Below are positions 38,030 to 49,176 of a stretch of 64,000 bases of DNA, piece after piece. The notes beneath the pieces were generated by a model. That model was not told the origin of the DNA. It saw only the letters and a list, made by a program, of their open reading frames with translations, and made no database searches. The position numbers and the translations under genes were made by a program. Source of the stretch: Antedon mediterranea (lineage: Eukaryota; Echinodermata; Crinoidea; Comatulida; Antedonidae); NCBI RefSeq assembly GCF_964355755.1, contig NC_092670.1, positions 4,923,001 to 4,987,000 on the forward strand, written 5' to 3'. Within the stretch, counting starts at the first letter, position 1; the number at the start of each line of letters is the position of its first letter.

Positions 38030-38950
38030 ACCACCTTCTTATCCTGAATACTTATACAAACAGCCTTCTTAATCTGAATACGTATACAAACAATTTTATT
38101 TTTCTGAATACTTATACAAACCACCTTCTTATTCTAAATACTAAGGCTTATAAGCAACTTTCTTATTCTGAATACTTATACAAACCTCCTTCTTATTCTG
38201 AATGCTTATACAAACAATTTCTTGTTATGAATACGTATCCAAACCATCTTCTTATTCTGAATACGTATACAAACCACCTTCTTATTCTGAATATTTATAA
38301 CTTTCTTATTCTGAATATGTATACAAACCACCTTCCTAGTCTAAATACTTGCAAACCATCTTCTTATTCTGAATACTTATACAAACCACCTACTTATTCT
38401 GAATACTTTAGGCCTTTCAAAACCATCTTCTTATTCTGAATACGTACAAACAACCTTCTTATTCTGAATACGTATACAAACCACCTTCTTATTCCGAATA
38501 CGTATACAAACTACCTTCTTCTTCTGAATATTTATACAAACCACCTTTTTATTCTGAATACGTATACAAACCACCTTCTTATTCTGAATACGTATACAAA
38601 CCACCTTCTTATTCTGAATACTTATACAAACCACCTTCTTCTTCTGAATACTTATACAAACCACCTTCTTCTTCTGAATACTTATACAAACCACCTTCTT
38701 CTTCTGAATACTTATATAAACCACCTTCTTTTTCTGAATACTTATACAAACCACCTTCTTCTTCTGAATACTTATACAAACCACCTTTTTATTCTGAATA
38801 CGTATACAAACCACCTTTTTATTCTGAATACGTATACAAACCACCTTCTTATTCTGAATACGTATACAAACCACCTTCTTATTCTGAATACTTATACAAA
38901 CCACCTTCTTCTTCTGAGTACTTATACAAACCACCTTCTTATTCTGAATA
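38030..38950. repeat. 30-bp minisatellite, about 30 copies
   Basis: The tandem unit is TTCTTATTCTGAATAC + TTATACAAACCACC (30 bp). The part from about 38440 to 38940 is regular; 38030-38430 is degenerate with units of 26-31 bp. The two alternating variants (TTATTC/TTCTTC and CGTATAC/CTTATAC) are arranged in blocks. Because 30 is a multiple of three the minus strand stays open for 167 codons of a 10-residue repeat (KKVVCISIQ or KKVVCIRIQN). I take that as a by-product. Confidence 0.95.
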
Positions 38951-41950
38951 GAACGTCTGTTATATTATTGTTTAATACCTGTCTTTTATAATACAGCATT
39001 AGGCCTATACTTGTTATTTGAACTTTTGATCCACTTAATTTTAAAATAAAAAGCATGTATTAACAACAAAAATGTTTGATTATAGCCTTTAACACATTTC
39101 ATTGTATAGTTTTTTTAGATCTAATAATAAGTTTTTCTATCGCTTATCCCTTTCAATATTATTTTGTTTTTGTCTTATGTAGGTTCGACCCACTTTTATT
39201 TCCTCATCAGTAAAAATGTTCATTTACATTGCATTGCACTTGATATTAATGTAATAGTATAATGTCAATACAACTGACATTATAATAACTTTCAATAAAT
39301 ATTAATAATCATCATTATTCTCTCCTAACGCTCCAACTATTCCATTTTTAAATAGGCCTACAATAGTAAGAAATTGAAAAAGTAATGTAAATAATTTCAA
39401 TATTATTATCAAAGCGCTTGGGTAACGAATACAACTTTAATTAACGACCATTGATAACATATACAAACAACTTATTTTTTCCTTGAATATATATATATAT
39501 ATAATATATACATACAAATTAACCATCTTCTTATCGTATTTCATTATAATTATATAAATTCAGTTTTATATTACACGAGGATTGTATTTCTTCTTAACAA
39601 CTATTACTCTTTATAGAATAAATGCATATAAAACTATCTTATTGAAAATTATATTTCAAGAAATGTGGGTTGCTTAATGTTCAAGCTAATTTACATGGGG
39701 GAATCATTGAATTACGCCTCTGGGATTGGAATATTGCGTAAGACGCCAATATGTACTTACATTAAAATTGTAATATGTTTTATTAAAAAGTTAATTGATT
39801 GCAAACTGTTGTCTATAGAGACTGTAGGCCTAACGTAAAACATAGAATTTGAGATAATTTTTAATGCATGTTGATATAAACTGTGAGGTAAAAAGTAACT
39901 CGCTGAGACGTGGGCTTTCATTGAAATAAATATAAGAAAACGATTCATTAAGTATCTATATATAAAATCATAGATTGCTATTATTCCAATAAATATCTTG
40001 TACGTAAGTTTGTGATTATAATTATGTATGACGTCGATTCCATATCAAATGTCTTTGATCGTTACTGTAAGCACTATGTTAAAAGAGCATGGGCACACAG
40101 ATGTGTTGTTCTAGGCGAGTAATGTTCATATCAATCAAACTAAATGATTGATATCTATCTCACTAAATGATTGATATCTATCTCATTATAGTGTTAGGTC
40201 TACATTGTTGTTGCCCAATTCATTTGTATTGTACAGTGAAATGTAAACGCTGCGAAGATAAATTCCAGTCAAAGTATATTGTGTGAGTACACACAGCCAA
40301 TTAGTGTATGAGGATAAAAGGGGATTGGTAAACTGTAAAAGTTAAAATTATTTTACTGGCGTGGTAATCTGTTGACAGCGTGAATTGAAAAGGATGAGGT
40401 GCTCACATTGTCTTAAAAGATGATTGCGAGGGTATTCTTAGGTGTCAGTGGGTTTCCTGCTGCTGTTGTGATTATTATCAATGATATTGTACAGTAGTTA
40501 CTGTAGTTGAATTGTTTTGACATGTTGACCTACGTCGACTTTTTATTGTAATTGTTATTTTCTATATCATGTTTTTTTTTTTTGTATATTTCTTTTGGAT
40601 GCACCTTCCATTTTGGTCGAGTGCCACTGTTGTAAAAGTGTAATCTCCAAATAAATTATTATTACCCAAAATAAACGAGAAATAGGCTGGTTGACTAAAA
40701 TAGGAATTTATAAGAGGATAGAAATACAAGGAACAGTATTCGACTTTATTATTTTTTCCTCTAAATGTGTTAAAGCAGAAACATGAATATGCAACATTAT
40801 ACATGAGTATAATGTCATTATTATGTGGCTCGTGGGCCTCTCTTAGCCATGTGGTTGTATTGTGGATTATTTTGGCATTCATGAAATCTCCATTCCTGAT
40901 GCAGTTTTCATATTTCGAACACAAGCCAATGAGATTCTTTCGAGATTATCTTTCAAACAAAACAGGTTCTAACCTATGTGGGCCTAAATGACAAGCAACG
41001 AATTCATAATTATAAAGATAGGCATACTGGATATTTCCATGATTATGTCAAATCAACAATAAGAGTAATGTATAGGTCTATTAACGTATTTGATTTCTGC
41101 TTATGGCCAGATTTTAGAGAAAAGCCTCACGCCAAAATATTCTAGTCACGTAGGCCTACATGCAATGCGAAAGATATTATCAGGATTATCAGAAACAATC
41201 CCGGAAAAGACATTGATCCGGTTTATTATTAACTGTAGGTCATGACAGTAAAATGTAGGCCTAAAATAACTTTTGCCCTCGAATATTCGCTGAATATACA
41301 CAAACACACTTTCTCACCAAAGGATACTCAGATCGTTCGTTTAAATTGGTCAGTCCTAGCCGTTTGAAAAGTAGTGAAAACATCACGATTGCACAGTCAA
41401 TCTAATGAGTCTGTAAGAAATATCGAAAGTAAATTACCGTAAAACGAAAAGGGAGATAAAATCAGGATGTTTATATTTTGAATTCAATTCAAGACACAGT
41501 CTGTAATTACCTTTAACCTGTACTGATTGTATACACCGTCGATAATAAAGATATAATTTGCAGAACAACATTGAACGTAATATCTTCAATTGTCTTAGAA
41601 TAGCATGACATTATGTGTCTATATGTAACACACGACCCCTGATGATGAGCTGATTAATACTCAACGCATCAGGTCACTTGAAACTCGTTTTCTATAAACG
41701 AACTTGGTAACATTGACGCCAAATTTATTACTTTTGTTTTGTCAGGTAATACAATATACTGAAAAGCAATCGAGAATGTCCGTAATCTACATGAATGTAA
41801 GACAACAAAATCATGGCTACTTCTTAATGAAAGCTAACCACTATGACATTACAGGAGCTAGGGTTCGTCTTAATTAATTTAAACTAATCCAGTTTTTTCG
41901 AAGACGCTAAAGTAATTTTCTAAATATATAATATTGTATTGGAAATAAAG
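38951..41950. other. intergenic stretch
   Basis: There is an (AT)n run at about 39488-39505 and a 26-bp tandem duplication at about 40138-40185 (AAATGATTGATATCTATCTCACT twice). A 120-codon minus-strand frame at 40562-40924 overlaps a plus-strand frame; neither is recognised with confidence. Confidence 0.35.
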
Positions 41951-41954
41951 CATA

Positions 41955-42180
41955 ATTTTTCAATTCAATTCAATTCAAGTTAACATTTATTGCTTCCAAA
42001 ACAAAATAATAAAAAAAGAACAGTTTTTTTAATTTACATTTTTTGTTACGGCGTAAAAGAAAAAAAAAAACACATTTTATTCCACTATAAATTGGAAAAG
42101 GAGATGGACAGCTTCAGCAAAAAGAGGGGAAACTATGCCATGGGCTAGAATACGAGTCAACAAAATAGCGCTTTGAAAGT
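41955..42180 (-). mobile_element. possible retroposon 3' end with (GAATT)n tail
   Basis: TTCAATTCAATTCAATTCAA at 41959-41978 is followed by AAGTTAACATTTATTGC. Read on the minus strand this ends in (TTGAA)n, a common non-LTR tail. Similar GAATTGAATT tails occur near 30855 and 32270. Evidence is limited to the tail. Confidence 0.35.
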
Positions 42181-42183
42181 TAA

Positions 42184-42245
42184 CAAGGCCACAAACATGG
42201 CTGCAGTTGCGTGCTCAAGTTAGTGTTTACCGACCGACGATATGT
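42184..42245. mobile_element. end fragment of the CGCGTGC/CGACCGAC element
   Basis: ACAAGGCCACAAACATGGCTG, then CAGTTGCGTGCT and ACCGACCGACG, match one terminus of the family seen at 6257-6385, 32577-33395 and 51010-51065. The remainder is missing. Confidence 0.5.
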
Positions 42246-45005
42246 CAACGATTTCATCAATATGTTTAAAAGTTGTGTATCTTCGTTAAATGACATACAT
42301 ACCGGAGTATTAATATGATTGTGGAAATATATATAAAATGTTTCAGAACAGAAATTAATTTCGTAATAAAATTCTAAATTAATATGTAGTTCTCCAATAC
42401 GGTTCTTTAGAAAATTGATGTAAGCCGAGAGAAACTACCCGTCATTTATAATAATGATCAATCAATTCAAAATAAATGAAATGAATTCCCATTTGATTTC
42501 GCTAATATACCGATAGATCCACGTTTCACGAAGCTATTCTCACATACAGAGAGTAATTAACAGCGGTTTAGATATGATTTGAATAATAATATCGTTCGCA
42601 ATATGATAAAAATGACCATCTTAGTGAGTGCCATGAGACTGTATGGTTTTTATACTTAAACAAATTGTCTTGACAGAATGAAAAATTATTTAAGATATTC
42701 AATATAATAATACGTATTTTAGTGAAACGAAAAGAACGTAGGCTTATTAGAGACATGTGCGGGGAGATTGTGATGTCAATAAAATATAATACTTCTGTCG
42801 ATATATCGTGATGTAGACATATTGTGTTGAAAGTTGTTCGTGGTGGATCTAGGGCAGACGAATTATAAGTTATTTGCAGTAATGATCTTGGCTTGAACCA
42901 AAACATTAAAATGAAAGCGTTTTAGCAATGCATGTTCTGTGTTAAATCCTTTCTTACTTATTGACAGAACATTAGTTACGTGATTTGATGTACGACTTCC
43001 AACATTTTAGAAAAATACAAAATAATGTTATTTGTGTATTTACTGTTTACTTTACTAATTTTCTATACTAATGATTTTATTTTATGATTTTCAGAATTAA
43101 AAAAAAATAATTAAATAAAAAGGTTATAGGTTTTTCAATGTTTATTTTTAGTTTACAAAATGTAATCAGACAGTTAGACTCAATTTTCTAGCGGTTCTGA
43201 TTATTTATTCTAACCTTTAGTTTCACCTTCTCGTGACGTGTACCTCACATCATCATTTATCAACATTATTTAAAAGGGATAAACAAAATACATACAACAA
43301 TGTCTAGAATTTTAGCAATAAGGAAAGATGCGACCAAGAAGTTAGGCCTACTTACTCAAATTAGTGTTATCGGTGGGAGTAGTACAAAACGTTTTATGTA
43401 GGCGTTAATCAGACGATCGTTTAGAGGTCGTTGTAGCCTAGCAGACGTTTAGAGGTCGTTGTAGCCTAGCAGACGATAGACAAAATGTGGCGCCACGCAT
43501 TACTCTTTACCTCACCTTAGTTTTTCTTTATTAATTTATTTATTGAATTTATTTAAAAACCTTTCATTATGTTATTGGATAAATATGTACATGCTGGTTA
43601 CTTTACGAACAATTTATAAATACTGCAGCTTCTAATACTGTGAAAATCCGAAAGAAATAATACTAGGTCTAAATAAACAATTTCATTTAAGTACACTTAT
43701 AACAAATAGGTAATTGATTGATTTACAAACAATTGCTTCCTCGCATCCTGAACATAAATAAATCACGTGCGGAGTAAATCTAATTGATATGCGCATTTGC
43801 AGGATAATTACCACGGAAAAATCATTATTTTTAACTTGATAAACTTGTAAACTTTAGAATATAGAAATGATCAATGGACATCATTCAAAATGCTAGTCAT
43901 AACTACTGTACTTAATAAGATGTATGCTGAAATAATAAATCAAAGTTTCTTAGAATTTGCATAACTGGTTATGCATCAACTTAAATCCCTTGGTATAACA
44001 CAGAGTATTATCACTAATTCTGTTTTACGTTAGTAATTTTCAGAACAGTTTGGTAACTATTATTGGAATTGTGAAAATATCGTTAAGTAACTTCGTGTAT
44101 ATAACAAGAGCTTTGCCGCCATATGCAGTCGTTAAGTATTTAAGCTTACCAATTCCAAAAAACGCTTTTCTTAATTTCTGCGACACAAGTCACTCGGGTA
44201 TGTGTGACGTCATCGATAATAATGGAAGACCAATTAATTCACTTGAGCTTCTTCCTTTAATGATCAGTTGATAATTTTCTATCGAACATGTTGTCAAAGT
44301 TAATAAACGATTTTCCATAAACAGTATTCAGTATTTTTAGAATAAAAAAAATAATTGTAGGTACACAAAGCATTATACACTCAAGTACCTTTATGGTAAC
44401 TGTGTAATCACGTAAAAAATTAAGTATTAATGTGTTTGAGTATTTTGAAATAGTACTTGCTTTAAATTGCCGACCAAGCGTCATGTGTTTTAAAGTTTGT
44501 ATTTAAAATAAGATAAATCGATTTTATATTACACATTCCATTACTCTGCCAGTTTCTAAAGCTTAAATTGTCTACAAATATAGCTTTTCTCATATGTGTA
44601 TGTCCCGGTGTGTTCATATCTCAGTATACGTATAATAAACCATGACACCAGAATATAATTCATTAAAATTATCATCACTCACCAGAGGGTAGAACTGGTT
44701 ATCGTCAGAACGTTCCGTCATTAATGATGAAGTGTTTACCTGTTGTGTAGTTGTTCTTATCTCATCGATTTCCTAATGCATGTAATATAACAATGCTTAC
44801 GTATGTTAGTTGTTATATTTTAATATTATTCGCGATATCTAATAGATAAGAGTGTAAATATTTCACTCTTTGCTGAGTAAGGCTCCGAAAGGATTAAGTG
44901 TAGTGTGTCCACGATATGAACCAGATAGCCAGCTAGAACAACACATGCATCGCGTAATAACGGGTGTTATGCAAAAATGCAAACGAGAAATACATACTGC
45001 ACAAA
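42246..45005. other. intergenic stretch
   Basis: A tandem duplication of about 29 bp lies at 43414-43472 (GTTTAGAGGTCGTTGTAGCC twice). Open frames at 42568-42906 (minus) and 44050-44271 (plus, no ATG) are unrecognised and lack supporting context. Confidence 0.35.
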
Positions 45006-45307
45006 TAAAGATGTATTGTCCCCCTGAAAAAAGATGTTGTTATTGAATATGCTATTGTCACATAATAGTTATACACTTTGAAGGAGAATTGAATCGAAAA
45101 AAATATATTTATATTTAAGTGAAAAAACTGTAATTTAAAGCAAAAAATGGCCTGCCAGCCAATTGGTTTTTGGTTGAATTTGACGATTTATTTGTTTTAT
45201 GTGAAAACATTATTTGTTTTCGTTTTTTTACGGAAGGGATTAACTTTATTAAAACAAAAAAATATTAATATTAATTTTTCATGTTTTTGGGGGACAATAC
45301 ATCTTTA
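45006..45307. mobile_element. 302-bp MITE, TIR TAAAGATGTATTGTCCCCC
   Basis: The 19-bp termini TAAAGATGTATTGTCCCCC and GGGGGACAATACATCTTTA are perfect inverted copies. A TA duplication is likely if the terminal TA is counted as target. A diverged relative, AAAGATGTATTGTCCC, occurs at 55866 inside the Harbinger-type element, and interior fragments (TTATTGTCACATAATAGTTAT) recur near 45871-45895. Confidence 0.8.
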
Positions 45308-46523
45308 AAGTAAACCCCTTTACCTTGGGAAACCCCTATTAAGAGGAGACTTTGTTGGGTCTATAATGTTATATGTACTATTCACGGTACAGAAGATTGT
45401 AATGATGATGTGTGGTTTTAAAATATTCTATTCATCGTCAGCAGGTTTTTAGTAGTTTGAGTAAAGTTCTACGTGTACTTTGCCAAGAAACTATTGTTCA
45501 AAATACACTAAATACTAAATAGAGTGTTTAGATCTGGCTTTTCGCTTGACGGTTTGTGTCATGAGCGGAATTATGCTGCTTCTTTCTTTAAAATGATACC
45601 CCTCTACGGACGACAACTGTAGAATAATTGACGACAACTCAACAGACCGGGCAACAATCAGAGCAAAATATACATTAACACTATAATAGTGTCACAATGA
45701 AAAGTTCATTCTCGTATAGCGAATCAGTGACTATATTTTTCTATTTATAAGTAAATAAATAGTACTGTTAGAGGTATAGTAAATTAAACAAGAAATATTT
45801 CTTACAAAAAACGATGCTCGCTTATTGAAAAATATTTTTTATTTCAAATGTTTTTGAATGTGTCATCATTTTATTGTCACATAATAGTTATTTTACCTGA
45901 AAAAATGTAATTTAAAGCAACAAATACTTAAATTGTCTGTAAGACAATGATTTTTGGGTTTCTTTTCTCTTTTTATATGTGAATAAATATTGTTTTTTTG
46001 TTACAGAAGTGAATACTCAATTTCTGTCACTTTAGTTAATTTTATTGCTAAGTCTGGGGGTCACTTCATCACCCTAGATATTTCAAGTGTGAAGTATCCT
46101 ATTACAAACACAAACTTTAATGGACTGTTTCGATAATAATTCAATGAATATCTGACAGTGAATATACCAGAAATGCTTTGGGATTTGTAATTTTAGCATG
46201 CCATGTCCTAATAGACTCTTTTCCCTATGTTTTTTTAGTCTACTGTAGCAGCGGAATCAATAAATTATAGTGGAGTTTCCATTTTCGCAAAACTGTCGTC
46301 CTTAGAACTATAACTGCTGCTTGCTTTAGCTTCTGATTGAGTAGTCCTAATGGGACGTAGCGGGTTAGAGCAGCAGCGTGAAAAATCTAAGATACAACAG
46401 ATAACTTTCGGTTATTATTATCATTAATCTCATAATTAGCACAAATCTCTACTGCTGTTAAAAAGCAAGATTTAATACAAAAGTCAATCTTAATTATTTT
46501 GAAAGTTAGAAATGAAACTTGAT
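45308..46523. other. intergenic stretch with MITE-interior fragments
   Basis: Around 45870-46000 short strings shared with the 45006-45307 MITE interior appear (TCACATAATAGTTAT, GTAATTTAAAGCAA), probably a decayed copy without clear ends. No gene is seen. Confidence 0.35.
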
Positions 46524-46527
46524 AAAA
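46524..46527 (-). terminator. Pol III T4 terminator of tRNA-Sec
   Basis: The minus strand reads TTTT beginning 13 bases after the tRNA 3' end, which is sufficient as a Pol III stop in animals. Confidence 0.5.
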
Positions 46528-46539
46528 TGACTCAAAGTA

Positions 46540-46626
46540 CGCCCGAAAGGTGGAATTGAACCACTCCGACGTTAATCGGCTACAGGTTTGAAGCCTGCAC
46601 CTTAGACCACTAAGGTTCATCCGGGC
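46540..46626 (-). tRNA. selenocysteine tRNA, anticodon UCA
   Basis: The 87-nt minus-strand gene starts GCCCGGATGAACC and ends CCACCTTTCGGGCG. The 5' GCCCGGA pairs with the 3' TTTCGGGC in the long acceptor stem typical of tRNA-Sec. The anticodon arm is GCAGGCTTCAAACCTGT with anticodon TCA at 46589-46591. The long variable arm GCCGATTAACGTCGG and the T arm GAGTGGTTCAATTCCACC follow. Length and layout match eukaryotic tRNA[Ser]Sec exactly, and all stems that I can check pair. It decodes in-frame UGA during selenoprotein synthesis after serylation and conversion to selenocysteine. Confidence 0.95.
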
Positions 46627-46649
46627 AATTTTGAAAGCAACACATATTT

Positions 46650-46656
46650 CTTTATA
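46650..46656 (-). promoter_or_regulatory. TATA box of tRNA-Sec
   Basis: TATAAAG on the minus strand at -30 to -24 relative to the tRNA 5' end. Animal tRNA-Sec genes use a gene-external Pol III promoter with TATA and an upstream proximal sequence element. The TATA position fits; I cannot identify the proximal element with certainty. Confidence 0.65.
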
Positions 46657-48849
46657 TTCCTTGCGAAATGTATTAGTAGCCGAATATAGGTGTCAAAAGG
46701 GTTTTGATTTAAAACGAAGCCGTGTATTAGTACCATGATATGGGCCTAATAGGCTACTATACCATTAATTGACCTATACTAAAAATCACAAAAACATGAT
46801 GTATCGATTGATGGATAATTGTAGGTCAAACTAATATTTTTTGGTAAGAAGTAATTGAATTGTTTAGCAAACCAATATTATTAAAATATTCACACAAAAA
46901 AAAAACACACGCAAACAAAAAACGAGTAGGGTTTAATGCTTGATACGCCTACGTGATGTTTTTAAATCAGATTGATCAGAAAGAGACACGATGTAAACAT
47001 TATTTCCGATAATTAGGATCTGTAGACTCTAGAGAATAGATGCAATTTAATATTGGTTTTGGACCAGTGAGTAACCTAACAGGAATCAAACCATGGAGGT
47101 AATATGGTCGTGATTAGGCGAATAACATTTACTGTGATGACAAGAAAACGCCCGGGAAAACGCCCCACTTCAGAAACCGCCCTCTAACGTATTGTTTATG
47201 ACAAAACTTTTAATAGCAGGCTAAACACAAAAGCGAGGAAATAGGTCCAGTGCTCACTACTGTTAGAATTGTTTATTCCTTGCTATAGGGAAATTATACG
47301 TGTTCAAAGGCACGTACGTACATGATGAGGTGTATTCATTTAGCTTCATATGTTCCTACACAACTGTGTCTCCAGACAGAATAAAGGTCTTCGCCAATTC
47401 AGGCCCACCTACTCACACGGTGAGCTGATTGGGTTAAGTTTTTATGTAGCAAAATCTTCTTAGATTCAGTCGTTAGCTATAGTATTACGTCTGTGACTGT
47501 GTTGTTTGTGGTTTAAGTTTTTCACCCTACATACAGAGACGATGCGAAAGTATGGATAATATGAATTGGGAGCGATCTATACATTTGTGGATTTCCTGTA
47601 CGTCACATAAGTTTATACATTATTGAACACACTGTCTATAGAAGTATCCCAATTGGCTAACATACAATCTGGCACTTCGACACGCATTGCTGACATAACT
47701 AATACACGATTATAATTTAATAGATTATTCAGGGATTTGTTTTGAGAGTGATTATTAATAATAAATCAGCACACCCATATGATAGATCAAACACTATTGT
47801 CAATCCAACGGGGATTACATGTAAGTTGTCGTGACAAAGTTCAAACTCAATATTAATCCGCAATTGTATTTTGTGTGCATTTTTTTTGTGCTAAAGTACA
47901 TCTTTCTCTTCGTACTAAATACTAAAATCAATATTTAAAGTTTGCGCTTTAATAAACAATTAACTAAAATGGTAAGTACAATTGTGTAATTGATAATACG
48001 CGTTGGAATGACCGAATGGCACCTTTATTATAAACAATTCTAAGACAGTCGTTTACATTGACTAAATTCATATTATTGGCTAATGTGTCAAGAAACTCAA
48101 GAGGGCGTTGGTTACTGAAGATACTCATTACGTGTACAGCCCCATTAGAGAATGTGTTCATTTTTACCCGAAGTTTTTCAAAACTTCGGGTAAATGTCAC
48201 TTAACCTCCTACTGTGACATGTGTTTATATAAGTCCAACTTACTAATTGTAAGCATACCGTATCTTCCAAGTCTGCAATTTTAATTTTTCCACTAACACA
48301 ATTAGGCCTATATCGTAATTTCTAAGATAGATTACAAAATAATGGATATTAGTTCAGTTACATCCGAACGTAGGTTAGCTACCAAACAAAAAATAAAATA
48401 GATACACATTTTGTACTTATTTCAAGAACCATGGGAAATATATCTTCTGGAAACGAAGAAATTTAAAGTGAGTAACCACCAGATGACCCACTCATTATGG
48501 AAGGTACAATTGTCATAGTTTGGGGTGTTATGACAATGTTAGGTGTTGGCTTTTTTTTATATCAATCTCTACAACAGAATGAGGTTAAATTTGTTACTTT
48601 ATATATTAAATTATATATTTGCTAATTCATATAATAGTTTACTTCAAATGTTTCCTTATATAGATATGTTTAGTTGTACAGTAATACTTCTTCTTTTATT
48701 GTCATTTTTAATAATACTGTATATAAATATGTTTATTCCTTGTTCCTTTTTATGTAAATCAAATGTATATTTTATGGCGATCCTGTTTTCGTGTTTTTTT
48801 CTTTACACTGTTGGACCTTGAATAAATAAATATTATACGCCTTTGAATT
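46657..48849. other. intergenic stretch
   Basis: No gene is recognised. An open frame at 47964-48200 (minus) has fairly protein-like composition (VNVNDCLRIVYNKG) but opens at GTG, includes half of the hairpin at 48163-48194, and has no known domain. The hydrophobic frame at 48543-48821 is AT-driven. Confidence 0.35.
48163..48194. repeat. perfect 15-bp hairpin with 2-nt loop
   Basis: TTTACCCGAAGTTTT, TC, AAAACTTCGGGTAAA: the two 15-bp arms are exact reverse complements. This is too tight for a transposon pair; it may be the centre of a larger palindrome or a structured RNA. Confidence 0.85.
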
Positions 48850-49176
48850 CTTTGGAAATTTAATACAATAGGGTGTTTGCACTATAAGTTAATTGTTTTC
48901 GTTAACATCTTTCTTTCAAGCATTACATAAAGAGCCCAAAATCATTTACCAGTAAATACAACATTACTATTATACAATTTGTTATCAACGGCAAACTTAT
49001 TATTTTATTGAATACAATACATGCTTTGAGACTTAAATTTATTTGAAAAGCCACGTTATCGGTATATCATAATAGTATTATAATATTCACGTTTATACAA
49101 AATATACCATCAATCAGATCTAGTAGGCCTACTAATACACCAAAAATATAGAATAAAATTCCAATACACACAGTTC

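Noticed and set aside
38431-38934. 167-residue repeat protein on the minus strand
   Set aside because: The period of 30 bp keeps the frame open automatically. There is no non-repeat flanking coding sequence, and the degenerate half of the array loses the frame.
40562-40924. 120-codon minus-strand frame with NAKIIHNTTTWLREAHE, reminiscent of C-terminal segments of some retroelement polyproteins
   Set aside because: The resemblance is limited to a short stretch recalled by eye and the rest of the frame is low complexity; not enough to call a Penelope-like or DIRS remnant. A translated search of 40800-40990 would settle it.
44050-44271. Plus-strand frame after a TTTTCAG acceptor-like string
   Set aside because: No ATG, no matching donor and no recognisable domain.
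46387-46620. 77-codon minus-strand frame
   Set aside because: It overlaps the selenocysteine tRNA and has no protein character of its own.
47964-48200. 78-codon minus-strand frame with moderately protein-like composition
   Set aside because: It opens at GTG, includes one arm of a perfect hairpin, and lacks recognised motifs or clear splice sites.
48543-48821. 92-codon hydrophobic frame resembling a membrane protein
   Set aside because: It is driven by T-rich sequence, has no homology I recognise, lies in a decayed flank, and is followed by an AATAAATAAA run typical of retroposon 3' ends.
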